Positions 32,609 to 39,980 of a stretch of DNA of 48,785 nucleotides are shown here, piece by piece. The stretch spans positions 165,266 to 214,050 of the forward strand of contig JAKFYB010000001.1 in the NCBI GenBank assembly GCA_021731085.1, written 5' to 3'. The notes below the pieces were generated by a model. It was not told where the DNA came from and made no database searches. It saw only the letters and a list, made by a program, of their open reading frames with translations. Source of the stretch: Dehalococcoidia bacterium (GTDB taxonomy: Bacteria > Chloroflexota > Dehalococcoidia > DSTF01 > JACRBR01). The first letter of the stretch is position 1; every line of letters begins with the position of its first letter. Both the position numbers and the translations under genes were made by a program.

Positions 32609-33675
32609 GACTCCGGCACAGGCGTCCCACCGGCCGCGCTCGACTCATAGCACGCCTCGACCACAGCCATCGTTCGAAATGCGTCGTCGATCGGCGACAC
32701 AAGTGCTTGGTCTTTACCAGCGACATAACGCTGCAGGTTCGCCATCGGCCCCTCGAACGCCTCCGTGAACCAAGACCCCCTTAACTGCACGCCAATCCAG
32801 TCCGCCGTACCGCGCGCGCAGAACTCCAGCTCGTCCGCCTCACCGTCGGGGTAGTTCAGGTTCACGCCCATCGACGCCCGGGCGGCCGCCAGCGTTCCCT
32901 CGACGCGCAATTCCGATGCTGCATGTTGCGAGCCGAACTCGTGCGTGTGATTCATCGTCAGGCTGCAGCGCAGGAAATCGCCGTAGTCGAGAATGATGCT
33001 CGTGCGCACGTCCGGGAACGCATCCATGCCGGGGTAGCGCACACCACGGCAGTACACCCCGCGAGGCTCGCCCGCGATCGAGCGGATGAGGTCAAGGTAG
33101 TGAATCGAGTGCATCAGCACCTCGAGCCTTGGTACGCCCTCGAGAAATTTCCAGTATCGCCACGGTGTGTAGAGGTTGATCCGCACGTCGATGTCGGTAA
33201 CTTCGCCCAGCACACCGCGCCCGATCGCATCGCGCAGCGCGAGCATGTTCGCCGCGAACCGCAACTGGAAGTTCATCGCCGCAGTGAGCGAGCGTTCTCG
33301 GCACAATTCCAGAATTCGGCGTGCTTCGTCGAGATCCCTACCCATCGGCTTCTGAATCAGCGTCGCCGAGCCAGCCGGCATGCGTTCGAGGATTCCGGCG
33401 ATCTCACCGGGCGGTACTGCGAGATCGAACACCGCATCGGGTTCCGCGAGCGCTGCGTCAAGCGAGTCGAACACGCGCGACAGTGAGAACTGCTCGGCAC
33501 GCTGGCGCGCGGCACCTGCGTCCACATCGAAGATCCCGGCGACAGGAAGACCGAGCCGCGTGTACACGGGAAGGTGTGAGTCCCGCACGATGCTACCCGC
33601 GCCGATGATCACGATCGGTCGCGGCGACGTCGGTAAGGGCCAGGTCTGTCGCAGGTCGTCGGGCGGAAATGTCAT
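32605..33675 (-). CDS. Gfo/Idh/MocA family oxidoreductase
   Basis: A 356-residue NAD(P)-dependent sugar or sugar-derivative oxidoreductase. The Rossmann N-terminus has IVIIGAGSIVRDSHLPVY, followed by FDVDAGAA, LIQKPMGRDLDEAR (the consensus EKP motif with Gln in place of Glu) and a C-terminal alpha/beta domain with RLEVLMHSIHYLDLIRSI, where the His is the likely catalytic general base. The ATG at 33675 overlaps the upstream mutarotase stop (ATGA), so it is preferred to 33714. In context it could oxidise the free sugar, or act on an epimer. The Gln substitution in EKP is unusual and may affect substrate or cofactor geometry. Confidence 0.88.
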   Translation of the reverse strand: MTFPPDDLRQTWPLPTSPRPIVIIGAGSIVRDSHLPVYTRLGLPVAGIFDVDAGAARQRAEQFSLSRVFDSLDAALAEPDAVFDLAVPPGEIAGILERMPAGSATLIQKPMGRDLDEARRILELCRERSLTAAMNFQLRFAANMLALRDAIGRGVLGEVTDIDVRINLYTPWRYWKFLEGVPRLEVLMHSIHYLDLIRSIAGEPRGVYCRGVRYPGMDAFPDVRTSIILDYGDFLRCSLTMNHTHEFGSQHAASELRVEGTLAAARASMGVNLNYPDGEADELEFCARGTADWIGVQLRGSWFTEAFEGPMANLQRYVAGKDQALVSPIDDAFRTMAVVEACYESSAAGGTPVPES

Positions 33676-34010
33676 CGCGCCAACTCGAACACGAGCCGCA
33701 TCTCGGCCCACCACTCGCCGGTCGCTGCTTCAGGCGCGGGCTCTTGTAGCGACTCCATCAGGCGCTGCCATTCCGCTGCTCGCGGCGTATCTCGCTCGTA
33801 GCGCTCGAAGTCGCGCGCCATATCGAACCCGTCGACCGTCTCCATGTGCATGAACAATCGCCGTCCGGCGAGCCAGATCTGCATCTGCTCGATACCGATC
33901 GCCTTGAGGCCCGACTCGACTTCGGGCCAGATCGCAGCGTGCTCAGCGACGTAGCGTTCGGTCACGCCGGGCTCGTCCTTCAGCAGCAGCGTCATACCGT
34001 AATGCTTCAC
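33672..34010 (-). CDS. L-rhamnose/L-fucose mutarotase-like protein
   Basis: A 112-residue member of the RhaM/DUF718 family, small dimeric proteins that interconvert sugar anomers. Key blocks are KHYGMTLLLKDEP, RYVAEHAAIWPEVESGL (His and Trp near the active site), and MQIWLAGRRLFMHMETV. The GTG at 34010 is favoured because CGAGGG lies 5-6 nt before it and the family normally begins there; the ATG at 34046 would add 12 residues inside the SDR gene. It overlaps the dehydrogenase start by 4 bp. It supplies the correct anomer to the sugar dehydrogenase in this cluster; whether the sugar is fucose or rhamnose is not determined. Confidence 0.85.
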   Translation of the reverse strand: MKHYGMTLLLKDEPGVTERYVAEHAAIWPEVESGLKAIGIEQMQIWLAGRRLFMHMETVDGFDMARDFERYERDTPRAAEWQRLMESLQEPAPEAATGEWWAEMRLVFELAR

Positions 34011-34023
34011 GTATGCCCTCGGG

Positions 34024-34794
34024 TCAGAAGACCAGAACGCCGCCATCGATCGGATAGCACTGGCCCGTGATGAACGACGCTTCGTCGCTGCAGAGATAGA
34101 GCGCGAGCGCTGCCACTTCGTCGGGCTGCCCCATCCTGCCGATTGGCTGGTACTCGCTCAATTCCTTGAACATCTCGTCTTCGCGACCTGGGTACGTGTT
34201 CTTCAGATATCCATCGACAAAGGGCGTATGCACGCGTGCCGGCGCGACACAATTGCAACGGATGCCCTGTTTCACGTAGTCCACTGCGATCGACCGCGTC
34301 ATCGCCAGCACGGCGCCCTTGCTCATCGAGTAGGCGAACCGATCAGTCAGGCCAATGAGGGACGCGATCGACGCGAGGTTCAGAATGACACCGCCGCCAT
34401 TCTTCAACATCATTCCGACGCCGGCCTGCGAACAGAGGTGCAGTCCTTTGACGTTCACGGAGTAGATGCGGTCGAGGTCCGCCTCAGTCGTCGACTCTAC
34501 AGTGCCGATATGCGCGATACCGGCATTGTTAACGAGAATGTCGAGCCGACCCGCGGCAGCACGCACCGCGTTGAAGGCAGCCGCTACGGACGCCGCGCTC
34601 GACACGTCGCACGAGACGACGTCCGCCTTCCCGCCCGCCGTCCGAATCCGGGCTGCAGTCTCATCGCCAGCGCTGGCACTTAGCTCGAGGACGAAGACGT
34701 GAGCGCCCTGTGCGGCGAACGTTTCGGCAATCGCCGCCCCGATCCCGGAGCCCGCGCCTGTTACGACGGCGATCCTGTTATCGAGTCTGAACAT
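34024..34794 (-). CDS. SDR-family dehydrogenase, sugar or keto-deoxy-sugar acid
   Basis: A 256-residue classical short-chain dehydrogenase. Cofactor motif TGAGSGIG near residue 12, acidic loop in VLELSASA (favouring NAD), NNAG at about 90, and the catalytic Ser in LASIAS with YSMSK at about 155. The block RCNCVAPARVHTPFVDGYL and GREDEMFKELSEYQPIGRMG resembles SDRs found in L-fucose/L-rhamnose clusters, including 2-keto-3-deoxy-L-fuconate dehydrogenase. It could instead be the L-fucose dehydrogenase. The ATG at 34794 has no SD; TATCCT lies 6 nt upstream, so this gene heads the SDR-mutarotase-Gfo-lactonase operon. Confidence 0.88.
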   Translation of the reverse strand: MFRLDNRIAVVTGAGSGIGAAIAETFAAQGAHVFVLELSASAGDETAARIRTAGGKADVVSCDVSSAASVAAAFNAVRAAAGRLDILVNNAGIAHIGTVESTTEADLDRIYSVNVKGLHLCSQAGVGMMLKNGGGVILNLASIASLIGLTDRFAYSMSKGAVLAMTRSIAVDYVKQGIRCNCVAPARVHTPFVDGYLKNTYPGREDEMFKELSEYQPIGRMGQPDEVAALALYLCSDEASFITGQCYPIDGGVLVF

Positions 34795-34800
34795 TGCGAG

Positions 34801-34806
34801 AGGATA
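34801..34806 (-). promoter_or_regulatory. TATCCT box for the deoxy-sugar operon
   Basis: On the minus strand TATCCT is followed by 6 nt and the SDR ATG. It would drive the SDR, mutarotase, Gfo/Idh/MocA and lactonase genes. Confidence 0.45.
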
Positions 34807-34922
34807 GCGCGGGAGACCGACAAGCGCAGTAGTTCGTTGCTATCCATCCGGCTAGGTGCTCCGGTTCGCTTGGGCGCGTATCCTGAGCGAGAGACTCAGC
34901 GCTAAGTCCGGAGGAGCCGCAG

Positions 34923-35537
34923 ATGACGATCGTGTTCGAAGGCCTCGTGATCTGGCTAATAATTGTGCTCGTCAGCATGCTGGTGGTTGCCTACCTCGCA
35001 CGGCGCTGGGGCCACGACCCTTTCGGTTGGCTCATCCTCGCGGCCGCTATGGGACCAATCGCAATAATCGCGCTTGTCGGAACTCGTCACAAGAATGAAG
35101 AGACCGCGCGCCGCGGGGCGGGTTCCGTCCGCGATGACGGGCCGGTGCCCGTGATAATCGCGTGCGACGGATCCGAGGCAACCTCACGCGCCGCGCGGTA
35201 CCTCACGTCATCGAACCCAGGTTCGAGGATCGTACTCCTCGTAGTCGAAGGCCACGAAGCAGAGCCCCGCACGTCGCAAGAGTCAGAACAACAAGCGGCC
35301 AGGGTCGCCCGCATGGTCGCACCTGCGGAAGCCGAACTGAAGAGAATGGGCGTCGCGAGCGAAACCGTCGTCGTGTATGGCAAGGCGGGAGAAGAAATTG
35401 TTCGCTACGCCGACGCCTCAGGTGCCACTGCGATCGTCGTTGGCCGCCGGGGCGCTGGCCTTTCGCGAGCCCTGCTGGGGTCCGCATCTGATCACGTTGT
35501 GCGCAACGCGAAGCAGCCAGTCGTGGTGGTCAGCTAG
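34923..35537 (+). CDS. Membrane-tethered universal stress protein
   Basis: A 204-residue fusion of two short N-terminal transmembrane helices (VIWLIIVLVSMLVVAYLA and FGWLILAAAMGPIAIIALVG) with a cytoplasmic UspA domain (about 72-204). The Usp part has IIACDGSEATSRAARYL, the typical start with the nucleotide-contacting Asp, and GATAIVVGRRGAGLSRALLGSASDHVV, the G-x2-G-x9-GS ATP-binding motif. So it is likely to bind ATP at the membrane. The ATG has SD GGAGGAG. It is read opposite to the surrounding sugar cluster and overlaps the fuconate dehydratase 3' end by 8 bp. Most universal stress proteins are soluble; the membrane anchor is unusual. Function unknown. Confidence 0.85.
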   Translation: MTIVFEGLVIWLIIVLVSMLVVAYLARRWGHDPFGWLILAAAMGPIAIIALVGTRHKNEETARRGAGSVRDDGPVPVIIACDGSEATSRAARYLTSSNPGSRIVLLVVEGHEAEPRTSQESEQQAARVARMVAPAEAELKRMGVASETVVVYGKAGEEIVRYADASGATAIVVGRRGAGLSRALLGSASDHVVRNAKQPVVVVS

Positions 35538-36831
35538 GCACCCACTCACGACCAGTCGGATACGTCATCGTCTCTAGCGAATCCGGCAACATCTCGATGC
35601 TGAAGCCGGGCGATGTCGGTGGCATATACCGCCCTTTCCGCACAAACAGTGGGTTGATGAAATGCTCGTGCAGGTGATCCGCGAACTCCAGCATTCGTCC
35701 GTCGAGGGATCCGCTCACGCAGATGTAGTCGATGAGCGATACATGTTGGCCGTACTCGCATAGCCCAATGCCGCCGGCATGCGGACACACCGGCACGCCG
35801 AACTTTGCGGCGAGCAGGAGCACAGCCATGACCTCGTTCAGGCCGCCAAGCCTGCAGTTGTCCATCTGCAAGAAGTCGATCGCCTCTGCCTGCAACAACT
35901 GCTTGAACATCACGCGATTGTGCGCGTGCTCGCCCGTTGCGACACCGACTGGTGCGACGGCGCGACGGATCGCCGCGTGCCCCAGCACGTCGTCGGGCGA
36001 TGTCGGCTCTTCGATCCATAGCGGCTTGAACTGCTGCAGCGCGTTCACGTACTCGATCGCCTCGCCGACATCCCATGCCTGGTTCGCGTCCACCATAAGT
36101 AGGCACTCGTCGCCGATCTCCTCGCGCATCAACGCCGCGCGGCGCACATTGTCGGCGTTGTCGCGTCCGACCTTCATCTTGAACGCCGTCCATCCGTCCG
36201 CGAGCGCCTCCTTGCACAGCCTGCGCACCTTCTCGTCGGGATAGCCAAGCCAGCCCGCCGACGTGATGTACGCCGGATAGCCGTCACGCAGCATCTCGGC
36301 TTTGCGCGTGGCCTTCGTCGCCGCCCGTGCACGTAAGATGTCCAGCGCTTCGTCCTGCGTGAGTGCGTCGCTCAAGTAACGCCAGTCGATGCAGGCGACG
36401 AACTCCTCTGGCGTCATGTCCGCGACAAGGTCCCAGACCGGCTTTCCTTCTGCCTTCGCCCAAAGATCCCACGCGGCATTCGAAATCGCCGCGGTCGCAA
36501 GGTGAATGACGCCCTTCTCGGGGCCGAGCCAGCGCAGTTGCGACTCGTTCGCCAGCCGGCGCCAGAAGGCGCCCATATCGTTGCGGATCTCGTCGAGCGT
36601 GACACCGACCATCTGCGGTGCCAACGCCTTGACGGCCGCCAGCACGACTTCATTCCCGCGTCCGAGCGTGAACGTCATGCCGTGACCACGGAGGTCGCCG
36701 TCGGTTTCCAGCACCACGTATGCGGCGGAGTAGTCCGGATCCGTATGCATCGCGTCCGAGCCCGCCAGCGTCCGTGAAGTTGGCGCGCGCACGTCTATCG
36801 TCGTGATGCCTGTGATCCTGGTCATCGTCAC
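35530..36831 (-). CDS. L-fuconate dehydratase (enolase superfamily)
   Basis: A 433-residue enolase-superfamily dehydratase that converts L-fuconate to 2-keto-3-deoxy-L-fuconate. The base lysines are in TAFKMKVGR; the Mg ligands are Asp in LMVDANQAW, Glu in LWIEEPTSP and Glu in VATGEHAHNR; the late His is in CPHAGGIGLCEYGQH. The N-terminal capping domain has TDPDYSAAYVVLETDG and WRRLANESQLRWLGPEKG. These blocks match the L-fuconate dehydratase subgroup; related acids may also be accepted. The ATG has SD AAGGGTG. It is next to, but separated by the Usp gene from, the SDR-mutarotase-Gfo-lactonase operon. Confidence 0.92.
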   Translation of the reverse strand: MTMTRITGITTIDVRAPTSRTLAGSDAMHTDPDYSAAYVVLETDGDLRGHGMTFTLGRGNEVVLAAVKALAPQMVGVTLDEIRNDMGAFWRRLANESQLRWLGPEKGVIHLATAAISNAAWDLWAKAEGKPVWDLVADMTPEEFVACIDWRYLSDALTQDEALDILRARAATKATRKAEMLRDGYPAYITSAGWLGYPDEKVRRLCKEALADGWTAFKMKVGRDNADNVRRAALMREEIGDECLLMVDANQAWDVGEAIEYVNALQQFKPLWIEEPTSPDDVLGHAAIRRAVAPVGVATGEHAHNRVMFKQLLQAEAIDFLQMDNCRLGGLNEVMAVLLLAAKFGVPVCPHAGGIGLCEYGQHVSLIDYICVSGSLDGRMLEFADHLHEHFINPLFVRKGRYMPPTSPGFSIEMLPDSLETMTYPTGREWVPS

Positions 36832-36909
36832 CCTTCAGGCGATCGCTGGAGTGCAAACGATCGCGCGGAATCGTATCATTGGCACATGTCAGACCGAAGG
36901 GAGAGCGCC

Positions 36910-37143
36910 ATGGCACGTCACGACGTCCGGTTCACGATCCCGGAGCGCACACTCGGCAACAGTGATATCGAATTTACCGTCTACAGCGACGACGTGCGTC
37001 TCGGTGTGCTGAAGGTCAGCAAAGGCGCGCTCGTCTGGCGCAGCGCCAACAAGAAGCGAGGCCACATGCTCGCGTGGGATGCGCTTGATCGTCTGGCGCA
37101 GGAGCATGGCCGCCGTGAACCCGTCCGCATCCCTTCGCTATAA
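36910..37143 (+). CDS. Small conserved hypothetical protein
   Basis: A 77-residue protein beginning MARHDVRFTIPERTLGNSD, predicted to be mostly beta-strand (IEFTVYSDDVRLGVLKVSKGALVW) with a C-terminal helix, AWDALDRLAQEH. I have an impression of similar small proteins in many bacteria but cannot name a family. ATG 36910 has GGGAGAG upstream; an earlier ATG at 36886 lacks an SD. A possible promoter TGCAAA-N16-TATCAT (36852-36879) would start transcription near 36886. It ends within the -10 box of the tRNA-Gly gene, so the two units nearly touch. Confidence 0.7.
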   Translation: MARHDVRFTIPERTLGNSDIEFTVYSDDVRLGVLKVSKGALVWRSANKKRGHMLAWDALDRLAQEHGRREPVRIPSL

Positions 37144-37144
37144 T
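37139..37144 (+). promoter_or_regulatory. -10 box (TATAAT) of tRNA-Gly
   Basis: A consensus TATAAT overlaps the last codons of the 77-residue gene and lies 11 nt before the tRNA 5' end. No good -35 is visible. Confidence 0.5.
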
Positions 37145-37155
37145 CCCCCTATCGA

Positions 37156-37231
37156 GCGGGGGTAGCTCAATTGGCAGAGCGCTAGCCTTCCAAGCTGGAT
37201 GTTGAGGGTTCGAGCCCCTTCCCCCGCTCCA
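37156..37231 (+). tRNA. tRNA-Gly (anticodon UCC), CCA encoded
   Basis: A complete 76-nt cloverleaf. The acceptor stem GCGGGGG pairs perfectly with CCCCCGC; the discriminator base is T and the 3' CCA is encoded. The anticodon loop CTTCCAA gives anticodon TCC, reading GGA. The T-arm contains GGTTCGAGCCC. It reads glycine codons ending in A (and G by wobble). Confidence 0.97.
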
Positions 37232-37252
37232 TTTCAATCACGAACGCAGGAG

Positions 37253-37277
37253 CGCCCGCCTTTGGGCGGGCGTTTTC
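37253..37277 (+). terminator. Intrinsic terminator of tRNA-Gly
   Basis: An 8-bp stem CGCCCGCC/GGCGGGCG with a TTTG loop, followed by four T. It ends 21 nt before the next start codon and separates the tRNA unit from the hydrolase gene. Confidence 0.85.
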
Positions 37278-37296
37278 ACACGCGAGGGAGTCAGCG

Positions 37297-38019
37297 ATGC
37301 CAGCATTCTTCATCCACGGCGTCCCGGACACGGCAGAGCTCTGGGACGCCGTCCGCAGCCATCTCAAGCGCGATGATGTCGTTGCGCTGAACATGCCCGG
37401 ATTCAATGCCGCTGTCCCTGATGGCTTCGATGCCACGATGGACAGCTACGCAGCCTGGCTCATCGCCCGCATCGAGGAGCTTGGGCAGCCGGTCGACATC
37501 GTCGGCCACGACTGGGGCTCGCTCCTCACGCAGCGCATCGTCCAGCAGAGGCCGGATCTGATACGCACGTGGGCGGCCGGCGGCGGTCCCGTCGATGTCG
37601 AGTACGTCTGGCACGACATGGCGAAGGCATGGCAGACGCCCAACGTCGGCGAGCAGGTCATGCAGGCGTTCACACCGGATGCGATCGCAAGCGCGTTCAC
37701 GCAGCAGGGCATCGACGAAGCGACCGCGCGCAAGGTAGCGTCGCATATCGACGACGCGATGAAGGACTGCATCCTCAAGCTCTATCGGTCGGCGAAGGAT
37801 GTCGGGGCGACGTGGCCGATGCTCGACAACAAGTCGCTGCCCGGCGTCGTGCTCTGGGGCGCTGACGACCCGTACTGCCCGGCGTCGTTCGCTCAGCGAC
37901 TTGGCGACCGCACGGGCGCCAAGGTAGTCGTCCTACAGGACTGCTCGCACTGGTGGCCGACGCAGCGCCCGAAGGAAGTGGCGGCGCTGCTAGAGGATCT
38001 ATGGTCGAGCGCAACGTAG
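37297..38019 (+). CDS. Alpha/beta hydrolase, epoxide hydrolase/haloalkane dehalogenase-like
   Basis: A 240-residue alpha/beta hydrolase. The nucleophile elbow is GHDWG with Asp72 as nucleophile, as in epoxide hydrolases and haloalkane dehalogenases rather than Ser esterases. The oxyanion HGVPDTAELWD is typical, and LWGADDPYC and DCSHWWPTQRP supply the acid and His. The cap domain is short and helical. It is probably cytoplasmic (no signal peptide). The ATG follows GGGAG. The GNAT gene starts inside its last codons (19-bp overlap), so translation of the two may be coupled. The substrate cannot be predicted from sequence alone. Confidence 0.85.
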   Translation: MPAFFIHGVPDTAELWDAVRSHLKRDDVVALNMPGFNAAVPDGFDATMDSYAAWLIARIEELGQPVDIVGHDWGSLLTQRIVQQRPDLIRTWAAGGGPVDVEYVWHDMAKAWQTPNVGEQVMQAFTPDAIASAFTQQGIDEATARKVASHIDDAMKDCILKLYRSAKDVGATWPMLDNKSLPGVVLWGADDPYCPASFAQRLGDRTGAKVVVLQDCSHWWPTQRPKEVAALLEDLWSSAT

Positions 38020-38504
38020 GCGCGCTCGTCCAGCGTCGCCCCGCCAGGGAAGTCGACCGCGAATTCTTCTACGAGCTCAACCGAGCGACGATGCGCGACT
38101 ATGTCGTCGCAACATGGGGTGCGTGGGATGAGGACTTCCAGCATCGCTACTTCGACGAGCACTTCGCCTCCGGAAGCACGGACATCCTTGAAAACGACGG
38201 CCAACCCGTCGGCATCCTGAGGATCGAGCAGCATGAGACCGCCATCTTCCTAGCCGAGATTCAGATCCTGCCCGCGCACCAGGGTCGGGGCATCGGAGCA
38301 CGGTTGATGAAGCAGGCGATCGCACATGCCGAAGCTGCAAGCCTTCCGCTCGCACTGCAGGTACTCAAAGTCAACGTGCGTGCTCGGGCTCTGTATGAAC
38401 GCCTGGGACTACATGTAACGGGCGAAACGGACACGCACCATCTGATGAGCACGTACAGAAGGCCCCGCATGCGGGACCTTCCATGTATTTCTCTGGGTTC
38501 TTAG
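38001..38504 (+). CDS. GNAT-family N-acetyltransferase
   Basis: A 167-residue acetyl-CoA-dependent N-acetyltransferase. Motif A is ILPAHQGRGIGARLMKQAI, with the Q/R-x2-G-x-G/A CoA pyrophosphate loop; motif B is LQVLKVNVRARALYERLGL, where Tyr is the usual catalytic acid. The N-terminal part RREVDREFFYELNRATMRDYV-like region contributes to substrate binding. ATG 38001 overlaps the hydrolase gene by 19 bp; AGAGGA lies just before it. The last 20 residues run through a palindrome that may terminate transcription, so the C-terminus is partly constrained by RNA structure. Acceptor unknown. Confidence 0.85.
   Translation: MVERNVGALVQRRPAREVDREFFYELNRATMRDYVVATWGAWDEDFQHRYFDEHFASGSTDILENDGQPVGILRIEQHETAIFLAEIQILPAHQGRGIGARLMKQAIAHAEAASLPLALQVLKVNVRARALYERLGLHVTGETDTHHLMSTYRRPRMRDLPCISLGS
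38459..38482 (+). terminator. Palindrome at end of GNAT gene, possible two-way terminator
   Basis: Near-perfect 24-nt palindrome GAAGGCCCCGC/GCGGGACCTTC with one mismatch, overlapping the last codons of the GNAT gene and facing the convergent helicase stop. No clear T-run on the plus side. Confidence 0.4.
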
Positions 38505-38522
38505 CTGCTCTGCGGCGAAAAC

Positions 38523-39740
38523 CTACCGCCGTCCCGCGAACGCAGGCCTGCGCCGCCGCGTTCCGAACCCACCAGAGCCCATGCGGGATTGCGGCTTCGG
38601 GGCCATCTGCTTGATCTCGACGCCGTCCGGCGACAAACGCGGCATCGTCTTGCCGAGACCGCGCTCGATCTCCTTCCATTTCGGGAAGTCGGCCGGCCCG
38701 ATGATCGTGATCGCCTGGCCGCTGCGGCCCATGCGGCCCGTGCGTCCGACGCGGTGTGTGAACAGCTCCGCCGTCTCCGGCAGTTCGTAGTTGATGACGC
38801 GCGTGATGTGAAGCACGTCGAGCCCGCGCGCGGCAACGTTCGTCGCAAGCAGGATCGGCGTCTTTCCGGCGCGGAACTTCGAGAGTACGCGCTCGCGCTG
38901 GCCCTGGCTCAGGTTGCCCTGCAGCACATCTACCTGGTAGCCCATGCGCTCCAGCTTCACGCCGAGGTTGCGCACGCCATGCTTGGTCCGCCCGAAAACG
39001 AGCGTCGTGCCGCCTTCTTCGCTCGGCTCGTCGAGGAGCTTGAGCAGCACCTTCATCTTGTCGTCGCTGAAGCACTCGTACACGACGTGCTCGATGTCGG
39101 GCTCGTACTCGACATCGTCGTCGATCGAGCGAACAACGACCGCATCGCGAAGGTGCTTGTCCATCACCTTCATCACCCATTCCGGCGTGGTCGCCGAGAA
39201 GAGCGCTGTCTGGCGAGCCTTGTTTGTCTGGGCGAGAATCCGCTCGACATCCGGCGCGAAGCCGCGGTCGAGCATCTGGTCCGCTTCGTCGAGCACCATG
39301 TAGGTGACGCCGTCGACGCGCATCGTGCCCTGGTTCAGGTGGTCAAGCACGCGGCCAGGTGTACCGACGACGATCTGCGCGCCGCCGTAGATGGCGTCGC
39401 GCTGCGGGCCGTACGCCCGTCCGCCATAGATGACGGTCGACTTGATTTTCGTCGCCTTCGCCAGCATCTCGATCACGTCGTGAACCTGGATCGCAAGCTC
39501 ACGCGTCGGCACAAGCACCAGCGCTTGGAGCCACTTGTTCTCGGGCACGATGCTCTCTATGAGCGGCAGCCCGAAAGCCAGCGTCTTGCCGGAGCCCGTG
39601 TGGGCCTGTCCGATGACGTCGCGGCCCTCGAGCAGCGGCGGTATCGAGTTGGCCTGAATGTCGGTGGGTGTGATGATATCCATCCCGTCGAGCACCTTGA
39701 GGCTCGATGGGCGGATCTTAAACTCGTGGAACGTGGTCAA
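38523..39740 (-). CDS. DEAD-box ATP-dependent RNA helicase
   Basis: A 405-residue RNA helicase. Q motif ADIQANSIPPLLEG-like, motif I AHTGSGKT, Ia PTRELAIQV, Ib TPGR, motif II DEAD, motif III SAT, and the second RecA domain with GRTKHGVRNLG, motif V ARGLDV and VI HRVGRTGRMG. The C-terminal tail is short and basic (GSGGFGTRRRRPAFAGRR), giving some RNA affinity. The start is TTG (39740) with SD AAGGAG 5 nt upstream; no upstream ATG fits. It probably aids rRNA or mRNA remodelling; which RhlE/CsdA-type role is not certain. The 240-bp gap upstream of it could hold a long 5' leader. Confidence 0.93.
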   Translation of the reverse strand: MTTFHEFKIRPSSLKVLDGMDIITPTDIQANSIPPLLEGRDVIGQAHTGSGKTLAFGLPLIESIVPENKWLQALVLVPTRELAIQVHDVIEMLAKATKIKSTVIYGGRAYGPQRDAIYGGAQIVVGTPGRVLDHLNQGTMRVDGVTYMVLDEADQMLDRGFAPDVERILAQTNKARQTALFSATTPEWVMKVMDKHLRDAVVVRSIDDDVEYEPDIEHVVYECFSDDKMKVLLKLLDEPSEEGGTTLVFGRTKHGVRNLGVKLERMGYQVDVLQGNLSQGQRERVLSKFRAGKTPILLATNVAARGLDVLHITRVINYELPETAELFTHRVGRTGRMGRSGQAITIIGPADFPKWKEIERGLGKTMPRLSPDGVEIKQMAPKPQSRMGSGGFGTRRRRPAFAGRR

Positions 39741-39980
39741 TGGCTCTCCTTCTCTGACTGAGGTCTCCTGACACCCTCGCTTGTTGAGGGGCTCGACGAA
39801 GCCTCGCCGAGATAGGAGTCATGTGGCTAACGGCCGTGGCAACAGGCCTTGGTGGGGCGGTGTGATGCGACAGGCGTATGCCTTGCGTATTGATACTCCT
39901 AGTGTACGGTTTCACACACCCGCGCGGCAAATCAGTGATTCCCCGCGGATTTGAAGGCGAATCGCACGAAGGACGGCGGC

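Noticed and set aside
37016-37237. 73-residue minus-strand frame containing GRGSNPQHPAWKASALP
   Set aside because: It is the antisense of tRNA-Gly, a common spurious call next to tRNA genes.
37156-37277. tRNA-Gly as an integration site for an island
   Set aside because: No duplicated 3' tRNA fragment, integrase or composition shift is visible downstream; the genes that follow look native.
38589-39761. 390-residue plus-strand open frame
   Set aside because: Antisense to the DEAD-box helicase, whose motifs are all intact; the reading is His/Arg/Val-rich shadow sequence.
39741-39980. Possible riboswitch or long structured leader before the helicase
   Set aside because: No known aptamer pattern and only short imperfect inverted repeats were seen in the gap; a long leader remains possible but unsupported.
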